NCBI RefSeq assembly: GCF_010669305.1
Contig: NZ_CP048649.1
Coordinates: forward strand, 310,001 to 374,000
Source of the DNA: Aminipila butyrica
GTDB lineage: Bacteria > Bacillota > Clostridia > Peptostreptococcales > Anaerovoracaceae
DNA: 64,000 nt
Reading direction: 5' to 3'
Both the position numbers and the translations under genes were made by a program. Shown one piece after another: positions 26,402 to 35,478 of the stretch. Each line of letters opens with the position of its first letter. The first letter of the stretch is position 1. Below the pieces are notes generated by a model. That model was not told the origin of the DNA. It saw only the letters and a list, made by a program, of their open reading frames with translations, and did no database searches.

Positions 26402-28426
26402 ATGTTGGATAACAGAAAAATAGCAGAGGCCATGACCATCAAGCTAGGGGCTGAGTTGCCGGACTACCCGGCTTTTGAAGAGGACAAGCGCAGGGCTCCG
26501 GACCGGGGCTTTCGGCTGACTCCTGCTCAGACAAAGCTGGCTTTAAAAAATGCCCTGCGGTACGTGCCGGAGGAGCTGCATGAGACCTTGGCACCAGAAT
26601 TCATGGAAGAATTGAAAAATTACGGGCGGATTTACGCTTATCGGTACAGACCGGTTGGGCGGATTTACGGCAAACCTATTGAGGAATATAAGGGTAATTG
26701 CCTGGAGGGCAAGGCCTTTCAGGTGATGATTGACAATAACCTGGACTTTGAAATTGCACTGTATCCTTACGAGTTGGTGACTTACGGTGAAACCGGTCAG
26801 CCTTGCCAGAACTGGCTCCAGTACCGGCTGATTAAAAAGTATCTGGAAGAACTCACCGACCACCAGACTCTGGTGGTAGAATCCGGACATCCTTTAGGGT
26901 TATTTCCCTCTAAGCCGGAAGCTCCACGGGTTATCATTACCAACGCCATGATGATTGGTATGTTTGACAATTTAGATGACTGGGAGATTGCTGAGGAAAT
27001 GGGCGTAGCGAACTACGGGCAGATGACCGCAGGGGGCTGGATGTATATTGGACCTCAGGGAATTGTTCACGGGACCTTCAATACCATCCTCAATGCAGGC
27101 AGAAAATACCTGGGGGTGCCGGAGCAGGGAGACCTGACGGGGCACACCTTCGTCTCTTCCGGTTTAGGCGGCATGAGCGGTGCGCAGCCAAAAGCAGCGA
27201 ATATTGCCAGAGCGGTAGGTATCTTTGCCGAGGTAGACTTATCCCGGATTGAGACCCGACACAAACAGGGATGGGTGGATGTGATTCTGGAAGATGTGAA
27301 AGAAGTATTGGCACTAGCGGCAGAAAAGTTGGCAGCAAAAGAATCTATTTCCATTGCCTATCACGGAAATATTGTGGATCTGCTGGAAGAGGCTGCGGAG
27401 AGCGGCTTTAAAATTGACTTATTATCCGATCAAACTTCTTGCCATAACGTGTACAATGGTGGCTACTGTCCGGCAGGATTGACTTTTGAAGAACGAACAC
27501 AGCTGCTTCGTCAGGACAGAGAAACCTTCTGCAAGAAGGTGGACGAATCGCTCCATCGGCATTTCCAGGCCATTAAAAAGCTGACGGCGGCAGGAACGTA
27601 TTTCTTTGATTATGGAAATTCCTTTATGAAGGCCATGTATGACGCAGGCATTCAGGAAATCTCCAAGAATGGAACGGACGAAAAAGACGGATTCATTTGG
27701 CCTTCATACGTGGAAGATATCATGGGCCCGATGCTGTTTGATTATGGTTATGGACCTTTCCGCTGGGTGTGCTTGTCTGGACAGGAAGCCGATTTGGATG
27801 CCACCGACCAGGCCGCTATGGACTGCATCGATCCGAATCGACGATTCCAGGATCGGGATAACTGGGTTTGGATTCGGGATGCCAAGGAAAACAAAATGGT
27901 CGTGGGCACTCAAGCTCGAATCCTTTATCAGGATGCAGAGGGCCGGTCTAACATTGCCCTGCGGTTCAATGAGATGGTGCGGGAAGGAAAGATCGGACCA
28001 ATTATGATTGGACGAGACCATCATGATGTGAGCGGAACGGATTCGCCGTTTAGAGAAACTTCCAACATTAAGGACGGCAGCAATGTGATGGCAGATATGG
28101 CTGTACAGTGTTTTGCAGGAAATGCCGCCAGAGGTATGAGCCTATGCGCCCTTCACAATGGCGGCGGTGTAGGCATCGGCAAGTCCATCAATGGTGGGTT
28201 TGGCTTGGTGTTGGATGGCAGCCAGCGCATTGATGAGATCATTAAATCCGCCATGATGTGGGACGTTATGGGGGGCGTGGCCAGAAGAAACTGGGCTAGA
28301 AATGAAAACGCTTTGGAGACCTCGGTGGCGTACAATAAGAATTATGCTGGAGCCGGACACATTACGATTCCATACGTGGCCAGTGATGAACTGGTGGACA
28401 GCGTTGTGGAAAAATATATGAAGTAG
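26402..28426 (+). CDS. hutU: urocanate hydratase, long form
   Basis: This 674-residue enzyme adds water to urocanate using tightly bound NAD+ as an electrophile. Recognisable stretches are FPSKPEAPRVIITNAM, NYGQMTAGGWMYIGPQGIVHGT, the glycine-rich SSGLGGMSGAQPKA and DQTSCHNVYNGGYCPAG with the conserved cysteine region. It belongs to the roughly 670-residue type shared with animals and many anaerobes and is about 120 residues longer than the Bacillus/Pseudomonas type. GGGAGGTAAATAG precedes the ATG. Confidence 0.95.
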   Translation: MLDNRKIAEAMTIKLGAELPDYPAFEEDKRRAPDRGFRLTPAQTKLALKNALRYVPEELHETLAPEFMEELKNYGRIYAYRYRPVGRIYGKPIEEYKGNCLEGKAFQVMIDNNLDFEIALYPYELVTYGETGQPCQNWLQYRLIKKYLEELTDHQTLVVESGHPLGLFPSKPEAPRVIITNAMMIGMFDNLDDWEIAEEMGVANYGQMTAGGWMYIGPQGIVHGTFNTILNAGRKYLGVPEQGDLTGHTFVSSGLGGMSGAQPKAANIARAVGIFAEVDLSRIETRHKQGWVDVILEDVKEVLALAAEKLAAKESISIAYHGNIVDLLEEAAESGFKIDLLSDQTSCHNVYNGGYCPAGLTFEERTQLLRQDRETFCKKVDESLHRHFQAIKKLTAAGTYFFDYGNSFMKAMYDAGIQEISKNGTDEKDGFIWPSYVEDIMGPMLFDYGYGPFRWVCLSGQEADLDATDQAAMDCIDPNRRFQDRDNWVWIRDAKENKMVVGTQARILYQDAEGRSNIALRFNEMVREGKIGPIMIGRDHHDVSGTDSPFRETSNIKDGSNVMADMAVQCFAGNAARGMSLCALHNGGGVGIGKSINGGFGLVLDGSQRIDEIIKSAMMWDVMGGVARRNWARNENALETSVAYNKNYAGAGHITIPYVASDELVDSVVEKYMK

Positions 28427-28434
28427 GTGAAGAG

Positions 28435-29673
28435 ATGAAAAACACATTGCTGATAAAGAATATTGGGCTATTGCAGACTCCTGTAGGCAGTTTCAGCCAT
28501 AAGGGGGCTCAGCAAGGCGAAAATCTCAAGCTTCAACAAGCTGCCGTGCTGATAGAAGACGGCATCATCAAGGAAATCTCTCAGGATGGCATGCTGCCTA
28601 TAGGTGGAGAAGAGGCGGAGACAATCATGGATGCGGAGGGACAGTTGGTTACTCCGGGGCTAGTGGAAGGCCATACCCACTTGGTCTTCGGCGGTTATCG
28701 CCAGCATGAGATCCCTTTGAAGCTGAAAGGAGCAACCTACTTAGAAATTCTGAAAGCAGGAGGCGGTATCCTGGATACGGTACGTCATACCCGCCAGGCT
28801 TCCTTCGACCAGCTATACCAGAAGTCTTTTGATTTTCTGGACGAGATGATGGCCCTAGGGGTCACCACCTGCGAAGCTAAGAGTGGCTATGGCTTGGATT
28901 TGGAAAATGAGCTGAAGATGCTGAAGGTAGTGAAATCCTTAGATGAAAACCATCCGATGGACATGGTTTCCACCTTTATGGGGGCCCATGCCATACCGGA
29001 TGAGTATAAAGGCAGAGGAGACGAGTTCATTCAAATGCTCTGTCAGGATGTGATTCCGGTCGTAGCAGAGCAGGGCTTGGCAGAATTCGCTGATGTGTTC
29101 TGTGAAGACTCCGTCTTCGATGTGCCTCAAAGCCGCACCTATATGGAATGCGCTAAAGCACATGGTTTGGGGCTGAAAATTCATGCAGATGAGATTGAAG
29201 AAATCGGCGGTTCGGAGTTGGCTGGAGAATTGGCAGCCGTTTCCGCAGAGCACCTGATCGCCATTGGTGAAAAAGGCATGGCGGCTATGGCCAAGGCGGG
29301 AACCACCGCTATGCTGCTCCCGGCCACGTCCTTCTATTTGGGCAAGACCTTTGCTCCGGCCAGAAGGATGATTGAATTAGGAATACCGGTAGCTATGGCT
29401 TCGGATTTTAACCCGGGGTCCTGTCCATCGCTGAACCTGCAATTCGCCATTAATCTGGGATACCTGCGGTATAAGCTGACCCCAGAGGAAATTCTCACAG
29501 CGGTAACCATCAATCCAGCCTGCGCTATAGGCAGAGGCAGTCGAGTAGGAACCTTGGAGGTTGGTAAACAGGCCGACTTGGTTATCTGGGATGCGCCGGA
29601 CATGGAAATGCTCTGCTATCGGTTTGGATCCAACATGGCCACTCAGGTAATTAAAAAAGGTATGCTGGTTTAA
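28435..29673 (+). CDS. hutI: imidazolonepropionase
   Basis: This 412-residue amidohydrolase opens 4-imidazolone-5-propionate to N-formimino-L-glutamate. The metal site begins with EGHTHLVFGGYR; a second histidine region is LKIHADEIEEIGGSELA and the later acidic ligand is in VAMASDFNPGSCPS, the usual HutI sequence. It follows hutU by eight bases. Confidence 0.96.
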   Translation: MKNTLLIKNIGLLQTPVGSFSHKGAQQGENLKLQQAAVLIEDGIIKEISQDGMLPIGGEEAETIMDAEGQLVTPGLVEGHTHLVFGGYRQHEIPLKLKGATYLEILKAGGGILDTVRHTRQASFDQLYQKSFDFLDEMMALGVTTCEAKSGYGLDLENELKMLKVVKSLDENHPMDMVSTFMGAHAIPDEYKGRGDEFIQMLCQDVIPVVAEQGLAEFADVFCEDSVFDVPQSRTYMECAKAHGLGLKIHADEIEEIGGSELAGELAAVSAEHLIAIGEKGMAAMAKAGTTAMLLPATSFYLGKTFAPARRMIELGIPVAMASDFNPGSCPSLNLQFAINLGYLRYKLTPEEILTAVTINPACAIGRGSRVGTLEVGKQADLVIWDAPDMEMLCYRFGSNMATQVIKKGMLV

Positions 29674-29714
29674 GAATCGCCGTAAAGGCGTGGAAGAAGG
29701 GGAGAAGAACGCAT

Positions 29715-30341
29715 ATGAAGTTGATAGATATGAGAGTAACGGACTATTTGGACGTGTTGAAATCGGATGCTCCGGCTCCGGGGGGCGGGTCGGTCAGCGC
29801 CTTAGCAGGAGCACAAGGAATGGGCCTGCTGCTGATGGTTTGCGACTTGACTTTGGGCAAGGAGAAGTTTGCGGAGTATCAGGAAGTTTGTGCGCAAGCT
29901 AAGACTGAAGGCCAGCAGCTTTTCCAAGAACTTCGGGAAGCCGTGGACAAGGATACGGAGGCTTTCAACTTGGTTTCAGCTGCCTTTAAAATGCCAAAGG
30001 GCACGGATCAGGAAAAGGCGGAACGCAGTGCGGCTATTGCTGCTGGTACACTGGTGGCTACAGAGGTTCCTTTCCGCTCCATGGAGCTGGCTTATGACGG
30101 TTTGCTTACTGCTCAGAAACTGATAGGGTACTCCAACCCCAATGCCGCCAGCGACCTGGGGGTAGCGGTGCTGAACCTGATGGCCTGCGTCAAAGGTGCT
30201 TGGCTCAACGTAAAGATTAACCTGCCTGGGGTTAAGGATTTGGCTGCTGCTGCCGATTTTCAAGAAAAAGGCCAGAAGATTGTATCAGAAGCGGAGTTTT
30301 TAGAAAAAGAATTGTATAAGCAGATTGAGCAGGCGTTATAG
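29715..30341 (+). CDS. formimidoyltetrahydrofolate cyclodeaminase
   Basis: A 208-residue helical protein of the FTCD_C family (PF04961), with SDAPAPGGGSVSALAGAQG near the N terminus, which closes 5-formimino-THF to 5,10-methenyl-THF and releases ammonia. In animals this domain is fused to the formiminotransferase; here it is a separate gene just before it. The reading frame is intact, and GGGGAGAAGAAC lies before the ATG. The names fchA or ftcD C-terminal domain both fit; I leave the symbol empty. Confidence 0.9.
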   Translation: MKLIDMRVTDYLDVLKSDAPAPGGGSVSALAGAQGMGLLLMVCDLTLGKEKFAEYQEVCAQAKTEGQQLFQELREAVDKDTEAFNLVSAAFKMPKGTDQEKAERSAAIAAGTLVATEVPFRSMELAYDGLLTAQKLIGYSNPNAASDLGVAVLNLMACVKGAWLNVKINLPGVKDLAAAADFQEKGQKIVSEAEFLEKELYKQIEQAL

Positions 30342-30405
30342 CGTTTATTAAAGTAAAGGTATAACATAGAGGAAAAGAGAGAAAGACAGAGGAGGAAAGA
30401 TTGAG

Positions 30406-31302
30406 ATGGCTAAAATTATAGAAAGCGTGCCAAACATCAGTGAGGGCCGCAATCAAGAAGTAATCGAAGCGTGTGTGGATCAAATCAGAAATACAGCGGG
30501 GTGTACGCTGCTGGATTACTCGTCTGACACCAGCCACAACCGTACCGTCATTACCTACATGGGAAGTCCGGAAGCCTGTGAGGAAGCCAGCGTTAAACTG
30601 GCCAAGAAGGCAGTGGAGCTCATTGATCTGACCAAGCATACAGGGGAGCATCCAAGAATGGGTTGTGTCGATGTAATGCCGTTTATTCCTATTAAAGATG
30701 CGACAACGGCGGACTGCGTGGAACTGTCAAAAAAAGTGGGCCAGCGGATTGCCGAGGAAGCTAATCTGCCGGTATTCCTGTATGAACAGTCTGCCAGTGC
30801 TCCTCACCGGGAAAACCTGGCTGCTGTTCGTAAAGGCCAGTTTGAAGGCATGGCCGAAAAGGTTAAGGACGATCTTTGGATTCCAGATTTCGGTGGACAA
30901 CGGATACATCCCACTGGCGGTGTGGTAGCAGTAGGCTCCAGACCTCCGCTAATTGCTTTCAATATTAACTTAAGTACCTCCGATGTAGATATCGCCAGCA
31001 AGATCGCTAAGATTATCCGTCGGTCTAATGGCGGGTTTGATTGCGTGAAGGCTATGGGTGTGCTGCTGGAAGAACGGAATACTGCTCAAGTATCCATTAA
31101 CATGACCGACTTTACGAGAACGCCTCTTTACCGGGTAGTGGAATTGACAAAGGCTGAGGCAGCCAGATACGGAGTCCACGTTATCGGTACGGAGATTGTC
31201 GGTCTCTGCCCGATGAATGCCTTGTTTGATGCGGCAGAATATTATCTTCAGATTGAGAACTTCGATGCCGCCGTGCAGGTCATCGAAAATCATCTGCTAT
31301 AG
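30406..31302 (+). CDS. ftcD: glutamate formiminotransferase
   Basis: A 298-residue enzyme that transfers the formimino group from formiminoglutamate to tetrahydrofolate, leaving glutamate. It begins IESVPNISEGRN and contains SSDTSHNRTVITYMG, TGEHPRMGCVDVMPF and GGQRIHPTGGVVAVGSRPPLIAFNI, the FTCD N- and intermediate-domain signatures. With the cyclodeaminase gene it replaces the bifunctional FTCD. It closes the hut operon. AGGAGGAAAG precedes the ATG. Confidence 0.95.
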   Translation: MAKIIESVPNISEGRNQEVIEACVDQIRNTAGCTLLDYSSDTSHNRTVITYMGSPEACEEASVKLAKKAVELIDLTKHTGEHPRMGCVDVMPFIPIKDATTADCVELSKKVGQRIAEEANLPVFLYEQSASAPHRENLAAVRKGQFEGMAEKVKDDLWIPDFGGQRIHPTGGVVAVGSRPPLIAFNINLSTSDVDIASKIAKIIRRSNGGFDCVKAMGVLLEERNTAQVSINMTDFTRTPLYRVVELTKAEAARYGVHVIGTEIVGLCPMNALFDAAEYYLQIENFDAAVQVIENHLL

Positions 31303-31315
31303 CAATTGACACAAA

Positions 31316-31348
31316 AAACAGACTGCTTGCCAAGAGCAGTCTGTTTTT
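31316..31348 (+). terminator. intrinsic terminator of the hut operon
   Basis: AAACAGACTGCT pairs with AGCAGTCTGTTT over a seven-base loop and is followed by T residues, 14 bases after ftcD. Its stem base is shared with two other terminators in the window. Confidence 0.88.
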
Positions 31349-31474
31349 GCGTTGGAATATTTTGGAACAATCTCAGGAAAAGTCTGCAAACTCTGAAAAC
31401 TCCCCCAGTATACTTGCAGAATTCCTATGATATATGTTAAAATAAAAATATCACGATTTGTTGGAGGTGAAGAG

Positions 31475-31843
31475 ATGGCAATTTATGAATCTGGAGAAGA
31501 TTATTTGGAGACCATTTTAATTCTGCACAAGCGGAATGACGTGGTCCGTTCCATTGATGTGGCATCCGAATTGGGATTTTCCAAACCCAGCGTCAGCCGG
31601 GCCATGGGTATTCTTAAAAAGGATGGTTATATTTTCATGGATGAAAAAGGCCACATTACCCTTTCGGAAAAGGGTTTAACCGCCGCAGAGGGAATTTATG
31701 AGAGACACAACAATATTTCCAAGTTTCTCATAGATGTACTGGGAGTTAGCGAAGAAAATGCTGCTAAAGATGCGTGCAGAATTGAGCATGACCTGTCCAA
31801 CGAGACGTATCACAAGATTTGCGAAGCACTGGAAAGTCAGTAA
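31475..31843 (+). CDS. DtxR/MntR-family metal-dependent regulator
   Basis: A 122-residue protein with a winged helix (SIDVASELGFSKPSVSRAM as the recognition region) and a short dimerisation domain carrying CRIEHDLSNETYHKI, where the E-H and E-x-x-H residues match the metal ligands of MntR-type proteins. The SH3-like third domain of DtxR is absent, as in MntR. It probably represses a Mn or Fe transport gene; none is adjacent. The start is chosen for TTGGAGGTGAAGAG before the ATG; an upstream extension is not family-like. Confidence 0.85.
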   Translation: MAIYESGEDYLETILILHKRNDVVRSIDVASELGFSKPSVSRAMGILKKDGYIFMDEKGHITLSEKGLTAAEGIYERHNNISKFLIDVLGVSEENAAKDACRIEHDLSNETYHKICEALESQ

Positions 31844-31951
31844 ACTATAGTTAACCATTGCATTTCATATATAAAAACGGAGATTCTCGAGGCCGATCCC
31901 TTCGAGGATTTCTCTATGGTTGGGCAAAACCGAAAAAGAAAGGATTGAAGC

Positions 31952-33088
31952 ATGTTAAAAGAAGCAATTAGACCAGTATGGGCAGAAATTAATTTATCAA
32001 ATCTGGACTATAATATCAAGAATATCATAGCTAAGGCAGGGGCAGATAAAGAAATCATCGGCGTTATTAAGGCCGATGCCTATGGACACGGTTCTGTAAA
32101 GGTGGCAGAGGTGCTGCGAGAAAACGGTGTGAAGACCTTTGCTATCGCTACCTTGCAGGAAGCTATCACTCTGCGGGAAGCAGGGGCCCAGGAGGAGATT
32201 ATCATGTTGGGCTTAACGCCGGACATGTATGCCAATATAATTGTTGAATATAACATTACCCCGGTAGTATGCAGTTTGGACAATGCGAAAGCGATTGCAG
32301 AAGCGGCTAAAGGGGCAGGTAAGACGGTGGAGGCTCTGATTGCTGTTGACACGGGAATGGGGCGAATCGGTTATTTACCAGAGGACGAGCAAGCTATTCA
32401 GGAAGTGAAGGCGATGAAAGCGCTTTCCAACTTCCAAATCAAGGGCTTATTTTCCCACATGGCTACCGCCGATGCTTTGGATAAGGAATTTTCCAAAGTG
32501 CAAGAACAGCGATACATGGGTTTTTATGATAAGCTCAAAAGTGTTGGTGTGGATATTCCGTTGCGGACTTTTGCCAACAGTGCTTCCATCATGGAAATTC
32601 CCTCGGTTCACTATGATGCGGTGCGTCCGGGTATCATCCTCTACGGTTGCTATCCTTCCGATGAAGTGGATCGGAAGCAGCTGGACATTAAGCCAGTTAT
32701 GTCAGTAAAGGCTAATATTATCCACTTGAAGAAAGTGGGAGAAGGGTTTTCTGTTGGCTACGGCAGAAAGTTCATAGCTAAGCGGGAAAGTGTGATTGCT
32801 ACGATAGCCTTGGGTTATGCAGATGGCTATCCGAGACCTTATTCTGCCCATGCGAAGGTGCTGGTAAACGGCGTGATGGCACCTATTGCAGGAAATATCT
32901 GCATGGACCAGTGCATGATCGATGTGACGGATGTGCCCAATGTAAAGCTCGGTGATGAAGTTATCGTCATGGGTAGTGACGGGAAAAATACTATTTTAGC
33001 CGATGACATTGGAAATGCTACGGGTACGATTAATTATGAAATTGTTTGTGCTTTTGGTCAGCGGCTGCCAAAGATTTACGTGAGGTAA
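31952..33088 (+). CDS. alr: alanine racemase
   Basis: This 378-residue PLP enzyme makes D-alanine for peptidoglycan. The PLP lysine is Lys40 in IGVIKADAYGHG and the catalytic tyrosine region is GEGFSVGYGRKF. GAAAGGATTGAAGC precedes the ATG. It lies 108 bases after the MntR-like regulator; the gap holds an imperfect hairpin (about 31881-31915) without a T run. Confidence 0.95.
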   Translation: MLKEAIRPVWAEINLSNLDYNIKNIIAKAGADKEIIGVIKADAYGHGSVKVAEVLRENGVKTFAIATLQEAITLREAGAQEEIIMLGLTPDMYANIIVEYNITPVVCSLDNAKAIAEAAKGAGKTVEALIAVDTGMGRIGYLPEDEQAIQEVKAMKALSNFQIKGLFSHMATADALDKEFSKVQEQRYMGFYDKLKSVGVDIPLRTFANSASIMEIPSVHYDAVRPGIILYGCYPSDEVDRKQLDIKPVMSVKANIIHLKKVGEGFSVGYGRKFIAKRESVIATIALGYADGYPRPYSAHAKVLVNGVMAPIAGNICMDQCMIDVTDVPNVKLGDEVIVMGSDGKNTILADDIGNATGTINYEIVCAFGQRLPKIYVR

Positions 33089-33139
33089 TAAGGCCAAGTG
33101 CCACAGGGGACAAGTAAAGGCGGAAGAGAGGGAAGTACA

Positions 33140-34579
33140 ATGGTTTTTGGACTATTTAAAAAAGATCGCTCAGCAGATACCATATTTGTCAACGGGAAGA
33201 TTTATACCCAAGACAGAGAACACCCCTGGGCAGAGGCGGCAGCTTGCAAGGATGGAAAATTCATCTGCGTGGGAGACAACCAAGATGCTTTGGAATATGA
33301 AGGCTCGGACACCTATGTAATAGATTTGGGTGGAAAGTATGTTCTGCCGGGTTTGATAAACACCCACAACCATGTGGCCCGGCGGATTTTCCAGGGTCTG
33401 TATCTCCCCCTATCTGAAAACCAAGATATAGATGATGTGTTGGGAGCCCTGTGCGATTATATGGAAGAGAACCCCGAAGAAGAGGTTTATTTTGCCTACG
33501 GATTTCGGGAAGACCTGCTGGTGGAGCTGACGCAAGAGGAGGCCAGCCTGCGGCTGGATGAGATTAGCCAGGAAAAGGCGTTGGTGCTGCTGAGTCTAGG
33601 GGAACAAGTGCTCTGGGTGAACAATCTGGCCTTGGAGCAAGCGCGGGCGGCAGCGCAGGAGGACGGAATGCTTACCATTTCCGTGCCTTATTTCATGGAG
33701 ACCGTGGCGCCATTTCCGTACGAAGAACTACAAAATCGGACGATAGAGCTAGCTGCTGAATACTGTGCCAGAGGCTTTACCAGCCTGCTGGATGCCGGAG
33801 CGCCACTCTTTATGGATAGGGTTTACCAGGAAATGCTGCTGACCATGCACCAGCAAGAGCTGATGAAGCAGCGGTATTTTGGCTGCCTTGAGGTGGTGGG
33901 CAGTGTTATGGGACGCCGAGAAACGGTGATGAAGCGGTTGGTGCAGAAGAAAACCCACGCTACGGAGCTGGACGAGTTGATTCACTGTGATATCTTGAAA
34001 CTCCACGTAGGGGGTGAAGGCATTTCGGATATGGTTCCAGTGGAACGTATCCAAGAACTTTGCTTAGAAGCTTCCGACAGGGGCTTCGACGTACACGTGG
34101 ATGCTTTGGATCGGCAGGCTTTTCAGGACTGCATGGAGATGGTGACGGAAATCCGCCATAAGGGTTACCGGAAAAATCGCTTTATTGTAGCATCTGAGGA
34201 GGCTTACCGCCAAGATAGCGGCAATTTTAATTTCAGAGATATGGGCACTGAAAATGTATTCTTTCAGCCCTCTACCAGGAGGGAACCAGAATACGAGTAC
34301 GGAGCCATGGAAGAAGCGAAGAGTATAGAGGAGGTCATCGATCTGTACACCTTGGATGCAGCGGCAGCTTTGGGCATGGGCCACAAGCTGGGAGCCGTTC
34401 AAGCGGGCATGCTGGCAGATTTAGCGGTCTTCGATAAAAATCCTTTGGAATTGGCCGGGCCGGGACTGTTTAAGAAGCTGGAGGCCGATATGACCGTAGT
34501 AAGCGGTCAGGTGGTTTACGATGGAGAGGAAGAGACGATGCAGGAATGGTATGATCTCATGAGCGGTATGCAGCTGTGA
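33140..34579 (+). CDS. amidohydrolase family 3 protein, metal site atypical
   Basis: A 479-residue YtcJ-type amidohydrolase by its ends: FVNGKIYTQD and VLPGLINTHNHVARR (HxH motif) at the start, and DAAAALGMGHKLGAVQAGMLADLAVFDKNPLE at the end. The middle departs from the family: the lysine strand DILKLHVGG and VHVDALDR keep a lysine and a histidine, but the usual RHxIEH site reads NRFIVASEE and the DxP aspartate segment is not seen. It may be a non-standard or inactive hydrolase. GAGGGAAG precedes the ATG; alr lies 51 bases upstream. Confidence 0.7.
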   Translation: MVFGLFKKDRSADTIFVNGKIYTQDREHPWAEAAACKDGKFICVGDNQDALEYEGSDTYVIDLGGKYVLPGLINTHNHVARRIFQGLYLPLSENQDIDDVLGALCDYMEENPEEEVYFAYGFREDLLVELTQEEASLRLDEISQEKALVLLSLGEQVLWVNNLALEQARAAAQEDGMLTISVPYFMETVAPFPYEELQNRTIELAAEYCARGFTSLLDAGAPLFMDRVYQEMLLTMHQQELMKQRYFGCLEVVGSVMGRRETVMKRLVQKKTHATELDELIHCDILKLHVGGEGISDMVPVERIQELCLEASDRGFDVHVDALDRQAFQDCMEMVTEIRHKGYRKNRFIVASEEAYRQDSGNFNFRDMGTENVFFQPSTRREPEYEYGAMEEAKSIEEVIDLYTLDAAAALGMGHKLGAVQAGMLADLAVFDKNPLELAGPGLFKKLEADMTVVSGQVVYDGEEETMQEWYDLMSGMQL

Positions 34580-34768
34580 GTGGAGTTTGATTTTAAAGAG
34601 ATAAAGTTTTCCTAAATAAAGAGGGTTATCTAACAGGGCTTTGGAGTTTTGTGAGGTGACCTTTTTTCTTGTCAGTAATGTCCGCCAGATTGTTAGCATG
34701 TTATAAATAAGGAAATTGTGGTAAAAATAAAAATAAGACCTTTAAACGAAGGAATAGGAGGAGAAAAA

Positions 34769-35263
34769 ATGAACAGTATTTTTCATAGAACCAGTGTAAG
34801 ACAGTATGAAACTCGGCAGGTAGAGGAGGAAAAGATTGAGCGGATTCTACGGGCCGCTATGGCAGCTCCATCCGCAGGAAACCAGCAGCCTTGGGAATTC
34901 TACGTCGTGACAGACAAGGAGAAACTGGAACAGTTGTCTAAGAGCAGCCCCTATGCTGGCTGTACGAAGGATGCCCCGATGGCTTTTGTGGTTTGCTCTC
35001 GCAGAGAGTGTATGATGCCGGCCTGTGCGCCTTTAGACCTTTCTGCTGCTGTGGAGAACATGCTGTTGCAGGCGGATGAATTGGAGCTGGGAGCCGTTTG
35101 GCTGGCGGTTATGCCAGTAGAGGATCGCATGAACCAGGTTCGGGATATCCTCAGCATTCCAGAAGCACTGGAGGCTTTCGCTATCGTTCCTTGCGGCTAT
35201 CCCCTGAAAGTAAAGCCTCAGCAAGAGCGTTTTGACAGCACCAGAATACACTATGTAAGATAA
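34769..35263 (+). CDS. nitroreductase-family flavoprotein
   Basis: A 164-residue FMN protein with RTSVRQYETRQVEEE at the N terminus, the APSAGNQQPWEFYVV substrate/FMN loop and VPCGYP near the C terminus. It would reduce nitro groups, quinones or related electron acceptors with NAD(P)H; the physiological substrate is unknown. AGGAGGAGAAAA precedes the ATG. The 189 bases before it show no clear terminator or further gene. Confidence 0.87.
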   Translation: MNSIFHRTSVRQYETRQVEEEKIERILRAAMAAPSAGNQQPWEFYVVTDKEKLEQLSKSSPYAGCTKDAPMAFVVCSRRECMMPACAPLDLSAAVENMLLQADELELGAVWLAVMPVEDRMNQVRDILSIPEALEAFAIVPCGYPLKVKPQQERFDSTRIHYVR

Positions 35264-35440
35264 AAATGGCCTGGTGAAGCCCATCTTAAGAATTTGTTAA
35301 GGAAATCAATAAACTTTCCATAAAACCGACACATAATCATCACAATCCTTGTCTATAATAACTCTTGTAGGGGATATTGGGACCCTGAAATATGCCTTTG
35401 AAAAAAGGCAGGTTTCCTTCTTTTATTAGATACACACACT

Positions 35441-35478
35441 AACACAAAACCTCCCGGGTAACCGGGAGGTTTTGTGTT
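35441..35478. terminator. bidirectional 17-bp palindromic terminator overlapping the brnQ stop
   Basis: A perfect 17-bp inverted repeat around GTAA (core CCTCCCGG/CCGGGAGG) lies at the end of brnQ and overlaps its stop codon. It has only short T runs on either side but the stem is very strong. The rest of the 213-base gap after the nitroreductase gene contains a second hairpin (about 35384-35415) and a TATAAT at 35354-35359. Confidence 0.7.

Noticed and set aside
31881..31915. Hairpin between the MntR-like gene and alr as terminator
   Set aside because: The stem is imperfect and is not followed by a T run, so it was not listed as a terminator.
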